Assembly (NCBI RefSeq): GCF_030325625.1
Contig: NZ_JACAIS010000002.1
Coordinates: 457,913-521,912 of the forward strand
Direction of reading: 5' to 3'
DNA length: 64,000 nucleotides
Source of the DNA: Sphingobacterium sp. N143
Lineage (GTDB): Bacteria > Bacteroidota > Bacteroidia > Sphingobacteriales > Sphingobacteriaceae
In this document: positions 1 to 8,157 of the stretch, one piece after another
Numbering within the stretch: the first letter of the stretch is position 1
Layout of the letters: each line of letters starts with the position of its first letter
Notes under the pieces: generated by a model
Databases searched by the model: none
The model's input: the letters and a program-made list of their open reading frames with translations, nothing else
Told to the model about the DNA's origin: nothing
Position numbers and translations under genes: made by a program

Positions 1-339
1 TTTGCGCCAAACACAGAAAACAAAGCAATGGTCCAAACCTTATTCTATGCCTATGTATTCGAACAAAAAACAGGGAGAACACAACTAGAACCTCATCTTT
101 ATGTTGCACGGAAAATGCGTGAGGAAGGGACTTTATTCAATGGAAAAGAAGGAGTATTAACCGCTGAGTTTCTTGCTTTCCAAAAGGAGAATTTTATAAA
201 ATTTTTAAGCAACATACTTACGGAGATTTTTAACCCCAATATTCCCTTTAGACATAATCCTGAAGCTGTCATTTACCCAAATGATCCTTACACCTTATTC
301 TATCGAGAGGCAAGCAAATGGGCGGAAATGGAATCATAA
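1..339 (+). CDS. C-terminal end of a probable PD-(D/E)XK nuclease family protein (partial)
   Basis: The frame is open from the first base, so this is the last 112 residues of a gene that starts outside the window. The stretch VQTLFYAYVF resembles the QxxxY motif that closes the RecB-like PD-(D/E)XK nuclease fold, as in AddB-type proteins of Bacteroidota. The nuclease core motifs themselves are not in the window, so the family assignment rests on this motif and general appearance. The stop codon lies inside the left arm of a perfect 20-base inverted repeat that forms the terminator shared with the convergent cupin gene. Confidence 0.5.
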   Translation, partial: FAPNTENKAMVQTLFYAYVFEQKTGRTQLEPHLYVARKMREEGTLFNGKEGVLTAEFLAFQKENFIKFLSNILTEIFNPNIPFRHNPEAVIYPNDPYTLFYREASKWAEMES

Positions 340-380
340 CTAATGAAGGGGGCTTAAAAGAGCCCCCTTCATTAGTTATG
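335..380. terminator. Bidirectional intrinsic terminator
   Basis: There is a perfect 20-base inverted repeat (335-354 and 361-380) with a 6-base loop and a GC-rich core AGGGGGCT/AGCCCCCT. It sits between two convergent genes. The left arm contains the stop codon of the upstream nuclease-like gene, and the right arm ends two bases before the stop codon of the cupin gene. Confidence 0.85.
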
Positions 381-381
381 A

Positions 382-1248
382 TTATTTATTTCTTTTTATT
401 GCATTATTTGCGCGTCGTTTGGCCGTATTTATCTTGTAATGAAACCAATGCTCTTTAAATATTTTCCGCATCGTATTATCAAAATGCCTTGTGATGAATA
501 GATTACGTGCTCCTTTCAGCTTTTCACTAATCGAATTAGCCAATGCTCTGACGGAGATGGAATATCCTTCGGTCTCATATTGTATATAATGCCACCACCC
601 TGCAGGCATATACAGGGTTTCTCCAGGATGTATTACAGCTTCATATCCCTCCAAATACTTGATTCCGGGGAATTCTTCTTCATTGCTATGCTTTGGATTG
701 GCAATGCTATGGAAATTATAGGGCAGTTTATACATCAGATCGGACTGATCATTAGGAAAAAGCCAAATACGTTTCAATCCCTGAAACTGTGAAATGAACA
801 CATGTGACATGTCAATATCAAAGTGATTTCGAGTACTCGAGCCTTCGCCACCAAAAAACATAAAAGGTAGCCATTGGAGCACCTTACCTCCAGTGACATC
901 GTTATAAATAACATCCTGTTTCAATTCTGGACGTATCTTGAGAAGATTGAACAAAAACAATCGCAACTCTGTGGGTTCTTTTGTGATCAGATCCAAATAT
1001 TCTGCAAATGTCATCTGTCCTACAGGAGCACTGGCAGCACGGTCCATTGACTCCTCTTCCTTTCCATAGACATCAATCTTAATATCACCGGCAATTTCCT
1101 TGAAATAATCATAATTCCATTTTTTCCATGCAGGACTGTCTGCACTTATAAAATCTGTTATGACTACCGGAAACCCTGGTTTTAGATAGTTTTTTAAAAA
1201 GTCTTCTGATCGAATGCCCGAAATTTTATCAACTTGCTTTAACTTCAC
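382..1248 (-). CDS. Cupin-like / JmjC-domain protein (probable Fe(II)- and 2-oxoglutarate-dependent oxygenase)
   Basis: The 288-residue protein has the double-stranded beta-helix signature of the FIH-like JmjC/cupin_8 group. NHFDIDMSH carries the HxD iron-binding pair, and LYMPAGWWHY supplies the distal His. The family hydroxylates proteins or small molecules using Fe(II) and 2-oxoglutarate; no substrate can be read from the sequence. There is no signal peptide, so it is probably cytoplasmic. It is a single-gene unit with its own candidate promoter at 1273-1300 and a shared terminator at 335-380. The family call is firm; the reaction is inferred from the family. Confidence 0.8.
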   Translation of the reverse strand: MKLKQVDKISGIRSEDFLKNYLKPGFPVVITDFISADSPAWKKWNYDYFKEIAGDIKIDVYGKEEESMDRAASAPVGQMTFAEYLDLITKEPTELRLFLFNLLKIRPELKQDVIYNDVTGGKVLQWLPFMFFGGEGSSTRNHFDIDMSHVFISQFQGLKRIWLFPNDQSDLMYKLPYNFHSIANPKHSNEEEFPGIKYLEGYEAVIHPGETLYMPAGWWHYIQYETEGYSISVRALANSISEKLKGARNLFITRHFDNTMRKIFKEHWFHYKINTAKRRANNAIKRNK

Positions 1249-1272
1249 GACTGACTAATTTTGCTTACATTA

Positions 1273-1300
1273 CAAACATAAAAAAAATATTTCTACCAAA
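1273..1300 (-). promoter_or_regulatory. Candidate promoter of the cupin-like gene
   Basis: On the minus strand TTTG (1297-1300) is followed after 16 bases by TATGTTTG (1273-1280), matching the Bacteroidota consensus TTTG / TAnnTTTG. The spacer is shorter than the 18-20 seen at other promoters here. The leader would be about 20 bases. Confidence 0.45.
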
Positions 1301-1452
1301 TTTTAAAAATACAGCTTCTGCCTTATTTTTAATTGGAATAGATAATTCCAACACAATTTAATAGAAATATAACTAAAATAGCAATGACAACCGTCACTTT
1401 TATTCTATTTTAATAACACCATGGCACTTATTGAAGAACAACAAATGTTCCA

Positions 1453-1490
1453 ATAAATAAAAAAGGGTTAAAAAACCCTTTTTTATTTAT
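1453..1490 (-). terminator. Intrinsic terminator downstream of hemD
   Basis: A perfect 17-base inverted repeat (1453-1469 and 1474-1490) encloses a small A-only loop and has long A/T flanks around AGGGTT/AACCCT. It lies just past the hemD stop codon on the minus strand. Confidence 0.85.
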
Positions 1491-1508
1491 ATAAACCTAG
1501 AATGGTTA

Positions 1509-2279
1509 TTATTTATTTACTTTTTTGATATATTCTTCAACAGCCATTGTCATACTAGGAGCCTTTGGTGTAGGGGCAGGAATATCCAAGATCAATCCAT
1601 GGTCCAAGAGAGCCTGCTGAGTGGAAGCTCCAAATGCAGCAATACGGGTGTTGTTTTGTTTAAAATCAGGGAAATTCTCATACAAGGACTGAACGCTTGA
1701 AGGACTGAAAAATACAATGATATCATAAAACACATCCTTCAGGTCATTTAGATCACTGACCACAGTTCTAAAAAGAACCGCTGGAGTGAATTTATAGCCA
1801 TTCTGTTGTAACCAGTTACTTGTTTCTTCATTGGCAACATCCGAACATGGGAAAAGGAAATTTTCTGATTTATGCTTTTTCAGGACTTCTTCTAAATCTT
1901 TGGCCGTTTGTTTTCCAAAGAAAATCTTGCGCTTTCTATATTGGATATACTTTTGAAGGTACAAGGCAATCGTTTCTGAAATACAGAAGTATTTCATTTC
2001 CGCAGATACTTCGTATCGCATCTCCTCACATATTCTAAAATAATGATCTACCGCATTTCTGCTCGTAAATATTACCGCAGTATGATCTGCTAAATTAACT
2101 TTATCCCTACGCACATCTTTGGCAGGAACTCCTTCTACATGTATAAAACCCCGAAAGTCTAATTTTAAGCCATATTTCTTTGCTAAATCATAATAAGGGG
2201 ACTTATCGTTTTCAGGTTTTGGTAATGTCACTAGTACACTTTTTACCTTCTTTGCTCTTTCTACGTCTGAAGTTTGCAT
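1509..2279 (-). CDS. hemD: Uroporphyrinogen-III synthase
   Basis: HemD closes and inverts ring D of hydroxymethylbilane to give uroporphyrinogen III in tetrapyrrole synthesis. The protein of about 256 residues shows the two-lobed HemD layout. The first lobe has VILFTSRNAVD-like sequence (AVIFTSRNAVDHYF), and the second has IIVFFSPSSVQSLYE and AAFGASTQQAL. I chose the ATG at 2279 because a longer in-frame start (2342) would overlap the upstream DUF4271 gene by 52 bases, while 2279 leaves an 11-base gap. HemD sequences diverge strongly, but this pattern and the DUF4271 neighbour, a common pairing in Bacteroidota, make the call reliable. Confidence 0.85.
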   Translation of the reverse strand: MQTSDVERAKKVKSVLVTLPKPENDKSPYYDLAKKYGLKLDFRGFIHVEGVPAKDVRRDKVNLADHTAVIFTSRNAVDHYFRICEEMRYEVSAEMKYFCISETIALYLQKYIQYRKRKIFFGKQTAKDLEEVLKKHKSENFLFPCSDVANEETSNWLQQNGYKFTPAVLFRTVVSDLNDLKDVFYDIIVFFSPSSVQSLYENFPDFKQNNTRIAAFGASTQQALLDHGLILDIPAPTPKAPSMTMAVEEYIKKVNK

Positions 2280-2290
2280 ATTAACCAGTT

Positions 2291-3262
2291 TTAGCTCAAT
2301 AATCTTAACAGTATTAATATTGGTGCTATTTCTAGGCAACAAAGGTACAAAATTAAATAGGAAATTGAAAATTTATACACAGACATAATATGAGCCGCCG
2401 TTTTAAGAAACCGGTAAAAAAACAATAAAACGGCCCCCACGATAGCAAAATTCAAAACCATCCCCACAGCTGCCAACGGTACCAGGCTCAGCGTTAACAG
2501 TATGGGAAGCATAAAAAACAGGGTGTTGAAATAAATCAAATATAACACGGTAACATATTCTTTTACCAGTTTGCGGATTTCAAAAACAAAAGATAAAAAT
2601 CGGATGAAACCAATTTTCAGCGCAAACAATCCGCCTACCATACCAACGGTCCTGATATAATTTGGCAGTGTGATAAAGTCGAACCGGTCTAGCTCATAAG
2701 CATAAAATAAGCTGACAAAAAGACCAATTGCTCCGGAAAACAATATAAATAGAAAAATAAATGGCCATGAAGTTAAGATGGTGTCTTCCTTACTTACTGA
2801 TAACAGGACCCGATCATCAAAATACCCTTGAAACACAAGTTTAATATCAGAAGGGAAAAAAACACGGATCAATCCTACCCCGAAGATCAAAAATAAAACA
2901 GCAAACAATATCCAATTTTCCCGATGTGGCTTTGGTATGCCATACTGCCGATCCAAAGCATTATTTTGTATTGTCCCCTGAAAGTATTGTTTTGCATCAA
3001 AATTATTCACATTATGAATAACCAAAACGCCATTCTCCTGGGTTATGACTTGATATCGTTGTTGAAGAGCCGGATTTAAAGAAGCTAGAATCTTCTGATT
3101 CGCCGTATGCAAGGTATCTCGACCAATCGCAGAGCTATCTACAACAGCAATACTATCCTTGCCAACCGGCCGTATACTCCGCCGCTGTGCATTCAGCTCC
3201 ATCACCGAAAACACCAATAGAATCACCAATAGAATATGATATTTAAAGATGTCAATTTTCAT
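2291..3262 (-). CDS. DUF4271 integral membrane protein
   Basis: The 323-residue protein has an N-terminal signal-anchor segment (IFKYHILLVILLVFSVMEL), then a soluble stretch of roughly 120 residues. After that come about six hydrophobic helices between residues 135 and 323, ending in a very hydrophobic tail. This fits DUF4271, a family of unknown function found almost only in Bacteroidota and usually placed directly before hemD, as here (11-base gap). Co-transcription with hemD is likely. The function is unknown; a link with haem synthesis is suggested only by context. Confidence 0.75.
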   Translation of the reverse strand: MKIDIFKYHILLVILLVFSVMELNAQRRSIRPVGKDSIAVVDSSAIGRDTLHTANQKILASLNPALQQRYQVITQENGVLVIHNVNNFDAKQYFQGTIQNNALDRQYGIPKPHRENWILFAVLFLIFGVGLIRVFFPSDIKLVFQGYFDDRVLLSVSKEDTILTSWPFIFLFILFSGAIGLFVSLFYAYELDRFDFITLPNYIRTVGMVGGLFALKIGFIRFLSFVFEIRKLVKEYVTVLYLIYFNTLFFMLPILLTLSLVPLAAVGMVLNFAIVGAVLLFFYRFLKTAAHIMSVYKFSISYLILYLCCLEIAPILILLRLLS

Positions 3263-3384
3263 TAGAATAAACTACTTCTTATCGGCACTGAAGATAACTC
3301 AAGCCGTTTTTACATTTCGAAATTCTTTTATGGCCGTAAAGTTAGGATAAAAAGTTATATTGCATCCAAAAATCTTTATACATC

Positions 3385-3951
3385 ATGCACAAGGAAATAA
3401 TACGCTGTCAATGGTGCGGATCAGACAGACAATACACAGACTACCATGATCAAGAATGGGGGCGACAGGTTAAGGACGACAAGACTTTATTCGAATTTTT
3501 AATCCTGGAATCTGCACAAGCTGGATTAAGCTGGATCACCATCCTACGTCGAAGAGCTGCTTATCAAGAGGCTTTCTCAAACTTCAATGTTGACCGGGTT
3601 GCCGAATATACTGCAGATCATGTGGAGATGCTTTTAAAAGATTCTGGCATCATCAAAAACCGAAATAAAGTTGTATCGACGATCACCAATGCACAGCTGT
3701 TCAAAAAAATTCAGGCTGAACATGGCAGTTTCTACAATTACCTATACAGCTTTTTACCTGAACAGAAACCAATTATAAATCATTGGCCCAGCCTGCAGCA
3801 TATTCCAGCCACGACAGCGATTTCTGACAACATAGCAAAGGACATGAAGAAAAAAGGGTTTAAGTTTTTTGGTTCAACCATCTGCTATGCTTACATGCAG
3901 GCAGTAGGCATGGTGAATGATCATATCGAAACCTGTTCCTTCAAATACTAA
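3385..3951 (+). CDS. tag: DNA-3-methyladenine glycosylase I
   Basis: Tag removes 3-methyladenine from alkylated DNA, starting base excision repair. The 188-residue length is normal. The zinc-binding set typical of Tag is visible: Cys8, His21, His180 and Cys184 (NDHIETCSF). The signature stretches YHDQEWG and FEFLILESAQAGLSW are present. It is a single gene convergent with hpt. The 41 bases between the two stop codons hold no obvious terminator hairpin. The product is cytoplasmic. Confidence 0.95.
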   Translation: MHKEIIRCQWCGSDRQYTDYHDQEWGRQVKDDKTLFEFLILESAQAGLSWITILRRRAAYQEAFSNFNVDRVAEYTADHVEMLLKDSGIIKNRNKVVSTITNAQLFKKIQAEHGSFYNYLYSFLPEQKPIINHWPSLQHIPATTAISDNIAKDMKKKGFKFFGSTICYAYMQAVGMVNDHIETCSFKY

Positions 3952-3992
3952 TGCAAGCAATACATTAACATTAGCAGTCTATATATTGTTCA

Positions 3993-4535
3993 CTAAACGG
4001 GCACATTTTTATAAATATCAGGTAGGTTGCGGCACAAGCCATTAAAATCCATGCCATACCCCACCACAAATTCTTTACTGATCTCAAACCCGACGTAGGT
4101 CAATTCTTCAAAATGATATTGTAAAGCTTCGGGTTTCACTAAAAGTGCACATGCAATTACACTGGCGGGGTTCAGCCGCTTTACAGCATCCAATGTATGT
4201 TTAAGTGAATGGCCCGAATCAACAATATCTTCAACGATAATAACGTCCCGTCCTTCTAAGTCAATACCGAGCCCCAGAAGTTCATTCAGCTCCGATTGTC
4301 CTGTCCCAATATAGGAAGCCAATTTAATAAAGGACATTTCACAAGGAACGTCAATCTGTTTGAGGAGATCCGCCATAAACATAAAACAGCCATTTAAAAC
4401 GCCTATAAAAACGGGTTGCTTATGTTCGTAACGTAAACTGATGTCTATTCCCATAAGACGAACACGTTTCTGAATCTGTTCCTCTTCAAATAAGGGTTCA
4501 AAGAGCAGTCCATCGATTTCAATTTTTTTCATCAT
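3993..4535 (-). CDS. hpt: Hypoxanthine phosphoribosyltransferase
   Basis: The enzyme salvages hypoxanthine and guanine to IMP and GMP with PRPP. The type I phosphoribosyltransferase PRPP loop is VIIVEDIVDSGHSL, with the two acidic residues in EDIVDSG. A much longer open frame runs upstream to 4751, but its first 72 residues are the shifted reading of the transglycosylase tail and resemble nothing. The true start is the tandem ATG ATG at 4535/4532, preceded by an A-rich AAAAAAAGG. The gene overlaps the end of the transglycosylase gene by 17 bases, which suggests translational coupling. The product has 180 residues, the usual size. Confidence 0.93.
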   Translation of the reverse strand: MMKKIEIDGLLFEPLFEEEQIQKRVRLMGIDISLRYEHKQPVFIGVLNGCFMFMADLLKQIDVPCEMSFIKLASYIGTGQSELNELLGLGIDLEGRDVIIVEDIVDSGHSLKHTLDAVKRLNPASVIACALLVKPEALQYHFEELTYVGFEISKEFVVGYGMDFNGLCRNLPDIYKNVPV

Positions 4536-6699
4536 CCTTTTTTTCTTTTCCGTCCTTCTTTCTGCCAAGTATCTTATCAAATAATGATCTTTTCGGTTTT
4601 TCCTTTTCGGTCGTTTCTTCTGTTTGTTTTTCAGGAAGTGACTTACTTTCCAAGCTTTTAGGAAGTGATATGCCCTCCAAATTATCTGCGGGGGATGTAC
4701 TTTCCAGGTTTTCAAATAACAGAGACTCATCTCCCATATCAACTGTGTCAACCTGATCTACCACAGCAGGTCGCGCAGAGCGCAAGTGGGGTAGCAAAAC
4801 AACGTCATAAAAACCATAATTTGATCTAGTTGAATCAACACCAATCTGACCTGTTTTGGTCATAATATATCCATAGGTATTAAAATAACGAAGCATATTG
4901 CCGCGCAGATGTCCGGTCCAATCGAAAAAGTTCAATCCCTTTTTAGGACGAGGAACAATACTGGACAGGAATATACTTTCACCGAGGCCCAATTGGGCAG
5001 GTGTTTTACCAAAATAATAGCGGGCAGCCTCAGTAATTCCATATACGTTATTACCCCATTCAATGACATTCAGGTATACCTCATACATGCGTTTTTTACT
5101 GACTTGCTGCGAACGTTCCATTAACCAGACGAGGAGTATCTCCTCCAGTTTTCGGACGACCGTTTTATTACGATTGAGGAATACATTTTTTACCAGTTGC
5201 ATAGAAATGGTGCTCGCTCCCCGTTTAAAGCCCTTCTCCTTGATATTTGTGACAATAGAGAGTTTGAAAGCCTTTTCCTCAAAACCTTTATGTTTAAAGA
5301 AAAACGGGTCTTCCGTATTGATCAGGCTGATCTGCATATAACGGGAAATCTGATCCAATGGTGTGAAATTAGGATTCTGCGGTCCGACGACGATCTCCCG
5401 CATTGGTTTGCCGTCCTCATAGGCGGTATAGGTAAAAGGGGTATTTAACATAGCGATATTCGCTTCTCCCCATTTCACTACGTTCAGATCACGGTCGTCA
5501 ATTTTAGAGGAAAAGAGAAGATTATCGGGTTTCTTAAGCTCCAAAGCGAAATTTAAGTCATATTGAATATGCCCTTCCACCTGAATATCCTCCAAGCTCG
5601 GGAATAATCCCGCTGGAATGGCATCAAAAAAATGTTGTGCTTCAATCTTTTCCGTATGAATGGCAAGAAAAATTTCTTTCTTCGGCTTATGTACATATTT
5701 CATATAAGGGGAAAATATAAAATCCTTTGCCTGTACGGTACTTTCTTTACTAACTTCAATCGAAGACGCGCCAATATTAAGCGCCCCCTGCATCGTCGCC
5801 TCCGGGAAAATCACATCTTTGCTGGAAATACGCCAGTGATTTACCTTTAAGTTCTTAAATCCCCACTGTCCATGCAACTCGAGCAGTTCTTTATTTCTTC
5901 GATGAGCCTTGTCCAATCGGAAGGATATTTCGTCGAAGCTAACTGCAAGGCCAAATTTACGTCTCAGTAAGGGAAGATCTACCCCCTTCTTATCCGAGAA
6001 AAGACGCAAATCACATTCTTGGTTATCTGGATCTATTGTGCCTGTTAGGTTCCAGGCAGCCTCATGGCTGTTGAGCAAAAACTTAGACTCCATATCACCA
6101 CCATCTATGACTGCAGACGGGATGACGATCCGTTGTGAAGTACTATCATCCTGATATGAAAGCTCCAGATCTTTCAAATCTAGATCATTCGGGATTTTAA
6201 AAAACACATTTTTTAACAATCGATCTGCGAGAGCTGCTAAATTCTGCTTTGGATTATCATTTTCAACGGTATCTTTTTTCTGTTTTTTAAACAGAAAATC
6301 ATAGTTACTGATAGTATCTTTCTTTACAAGAGAAACTGCACCATGATCCAATACCACCTGTCCCAGTTTAACATCACCAAATAGCAGGGGCCATAATTTA
6401 ACGGACACAGTGAGGTCGTTGATCTGTGCCAGTGGCGCCCTGTTTTTAGGTAATAGCTGTATGTTTTTAAACTGTACAGCATTCATTCCCTGAAAAGCAT
6501 AATACTGGATCTTGAGTTCCATATCATACTTTTCCAGCAGCTTAGTCTTGGCTTTATTGATTGCCCCCATGAGCATGGCATCTCTTTTCTGATAAGCGTA
6601 GGTGCCAACAACGACTGCCAAAATCAAGAAGACTGCTAATGTGATATAAAGCCATCGCCATTTGCGGGACTTAAGAGCTGTTATAAATCGATTGGACAT
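4519..6699 (-). CDS. Peptidoglycan glycosyltransferase (GT51) with an AsmA-like N-terminal region
   Basis: The 726-residue inner-membrane protein has one transmembrane helix (about 14-36) and a large periplasmic region (40-440) resembling AsmA-type domains (GDVKLGQVVLDHGAVSLV). A GT51 transglycosylase domain follows at about 450-620. The GT51 motifs are EDPFFFKHKG, with the catalytic Glu near residue 462, and RGASTISMQLVKN. No transpeptidase domain follows, so it should polymerise lipid II without cross-linking. The last 65 residues are a charged Lys/Glu tail. It leads an operon with hpt, overlapping it by 17 bases, and has a promoter at 6739-6770. The GT51 call is firm; the AsmA-like call is from general pattern. 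Confidence 0.85.
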   Translation of the reverse strand: MSNRFITALKSRKWRWLYITLAVFLILAVVVGTYAYQKRDAMLMGAINKAKTKLLEKYDMELKIQYYAFQGMNAVQFKNIQLLPKNRAPLAQINDLTVSVKLWPLLFGDVKLGQVVLDHGAVSLVKKDTISNYDFLFKKQKKDTVENDNPKQNLAALADRLLKNVFFKIPNDLDLKDLELSYQDDSTSQRIVIPSAVIDGGDMESKFLLNSHEAAWNLTGTIDPDNQECDLRLFSDKKGVDLPLLRRKFGLAVSFDEISFRLDKAHRRNKELLELHGQWGFKNLKVNHWRISSKDVIFPEATMQGALNIGASSIEVSKESTVQAKDFIFSPYMKYVHKPKKEIFLAIHTEKIEAQHFFDAIPAGLFPSLEDIQVEGHIQYDLNFALELKKPDNLLFSSKIDDRDLNVVKWGEANIAMLNTPFTYTAYEDGKPMREIVVGPQNPNFTPLDQISRYMQISLINTEDPFFFKHKGFEEKAFKLSIVTNIKEKGFKRGASTISMQLVKNVFLNRNKTVVRKLEEILLVWLMERSQQVSKKRMYEVYLNVIEWGNNVYGITEAARYYFGKTPAQLGLGESIFLSSIVPRPKKGLNFFDWTGHLRGNMLRYFNTYGYIMTKTGQIGVDSTRSNYGFYDVVLLPHLRSARPAVVDQVDTVDMGDESLLFENLESTSPADNLEGISLPKSLESKSLPEKQTEETTEKEKPKRSLFDKILGRKKDGKEKKDDEKN

Positions 6700-6738
6700 A
6701 AATTACTTTCTTAATGCAAATGCATGCATATTAACAAT

Positions 6739-6770
6739 CAAACTTAGATAAATTTGCTTTTATATACAAT
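6739..6770 (-). promoter_or_regulatory. Promoter of the GT51-hpt operon
   Basis: On the minus strand ATTG (6767-6770), a 20-base spacer and TAAGTTTG (6739-6746) match the Bacteroidota -33/-7 pattern. The spacer contains AAAGCAAATTTATC, which is nearly repeated in the M16 protease promoter at 37547-37578. The implied leader is about 35 bases. Confidence 0.6.
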
Positions 6771-6949
6771 TATAATTATCCTGAAACCAACATAAATGCC
6801 GATACTTGGGAAACCAGCTTATCCCCACCTATTATCCATTAAAAGGTTGGCAGCACGAGAACAGATGCACTGCTTAGAAAGACAGTATACTATCAATTCT
6901 TAATTCCTATTAAAAACAAACAAATGACAGGAAATTGATCCGCATTGAG

Positions 6950-6957
6950 TAGTTTTG
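6950..6957 (+). promoter_or_regulatory. Candidate -7 box of mrp
   Basis: TAGTTTTG fits TAnnTTTG and lies 27 bases before the mrp start codon. No clear -33 TTG is found at the expected distance, so this is a weaker call. Confidence 0.35.
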
Positions 6958-6984
6958 TATTCCATGATTTCAAATGAATAAGCA

Positions 6985-8046
6985 ATGGTTACCAAAGAAC
7001 AAATACTAAAAGCATTATCTTATGTGGAAGAACCTGACCTGAAAAAGGATCTTGTCACATTGAATATGATACAAAATATCCAGATCGAAGGGCAGAAGAT
7101 TGGTTTCGACGTGATTTTAACAACCCCAGCATGTCCATTAAAAGACCATATAGAGCATGCTTGCCGAAATGCTATCGCCCACTTTATCGATAAAAATATT
7201 GAAGTCCAAATCAATATGACTTCCAATGTCATTGGTAAACAGGGAGCTCAGGTTTCAGGCATTAAAAATATTATCTTGGTTTCTTCGGGCAAAGGTGGTG
7301 TGGGAAAATCTACCGTGGCTGCCAACCTAGCCTTAGCGCTCCATGCTAAGGGAGCTAAAACAGGACTCTTGGATGCGGATATTTATGGTCCCTCTTTACC
7401 GATCATGTTTGGACTCGAAGGTGCCAAACCCGGTTCTGTGGAGATGCCAGATGGTCAAACTAAAATTCAACCTCTCGAAAAATTTGGCTTAAAATTGCTT
7501 TCTATCGGTTTCTTTACAGATCCCAACCAACCCATTCCTTGGCGTGGTCCGATGACGACCTCGGCAATCAAACAGCTTTTCAATGATGCCAATTGGGGTG
7601 AGTTGGATTATTTGGTTGTGGATATGCCTCCAGGAACTGGGGACATCCATATCACCGTATCCCAGACCTTCCCTATTGCTGGGGCTGTGATTGTCACTAC
7701 ACCACAGCATGTGGCGCTCGCAGATGCAGTGAAAGGAATTGGCATGTTTTTAATGGAAAGCATCAATATTCCTTTATTGGGAGTTGTTGAAAATATGGCT
7801 TACTTTACCCCAGTAGAACTACCTGATAATAAGTATTATATTTTTGGCAAAGATGGCGGAAAACGTCTTGCAGAAGAATATAAAGTACCTTTCCTCGGTG
7901 AGATACCATTGCTCAAAGGCATTTCTGACGCTGGTGACAATGGTTTTCCTATTGCAATTGATGAAGAAGATCCTGTGACAAAATCCTTTCTGACCATTGC
8001 AGAGAAAGTCGCACAACAGCTTTCCATCATTCACAGTCAGGCCTAA
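6985..8046 (+). CDS. mrp: Mrp/NBP35-family ATP-binding protein (iron-sulfur cluster carrier)
   Basis: The protein has 353 residues. An N-terminal MIP18/DUF59 domain (1-75, with TPACPLKDH) is followed by a P-loop ATPase with the deviant Walker A SGKGGVGKST near residue 106 and DMPPGTGD downstream. Mrp proteins carry Fe-S clusters to apo-proteins in the cytoplasm. The C-terminal CxxC pair that holds the bridging cluster in classical Mrp/ApbC is absent: the equivalent stretch reads MAYFTPVELPDNKYYIFG. That form appears usual for Bacteroidota, so cluster binding must differ or use other cysteines. It is a single-gene unit ending at a shared terminator. Confidence 0.9.
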   Translation: MVTKEQILKALSYVEEPDLKKDLVTLNMIQNIQIEGQKIGFDVILTTPACPLKDHIEHACRNAIAHFIDKNIEVQINMTSNVIGKQGAQVSGIKNIILVSSGKGGVGKSTVAANLALALHAKGAKTGLLDADIYGPSLPIMFGLEGAKPGSVEMPDGQTKIQPLEKFGLKLLSIGFFTDPNQPIPWRGPMTTSAIKQLFNDANWGELDYLVVDMPPGTGDIHITVSQTFPIAGAVIVTTPQHVALADAVKGIGMFLMESINIPLLGVVENMAYFTPVELPDNKYYIFGKDGGKRLAEEYKVPFLGEIPLLKGISDAGDNGFPIAIDEEDPVTKSFLTIAEKVAQQLSIIHSQA

Positions 8047-8110
8047 AAAAATATTAAATTCCCCAGTCCAGTAGCCTTTGCTCTACTAAGCTGAACACAA
8101 TCACAACATA

Positions 8111-8143
8111 AAGAGGCTTTCCTCAAGTAGATGAAAGCCTCTT
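8111..8143. terminator. Bidirectional intrinsic terminator between mrp and xth
   Basis: Inverted repeat AAGAGGCTTTC (8111-8121) and GAAAGCCTCTT (8133-8143) with an 11-base loop. It lies between convergent genes. Confidence 0.75.
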
Positions 8144-8157
8144 CTATATTTCAAAAT

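Noticed and set aside
3952..3992. Search for a terminator between convergent tag and hpt
   Set aside because: No hairpin with a T run was found; termination here may be factor-dependent or overlapping.
3993..4751. Longer version of hpt starting at 4751
   Set aside because: The first 72 residues are the shifted reading of the transglycosylase's charged tail and match no phosphoribosyltransferase. The ATG pair at 4535/4532 gives the normal length.
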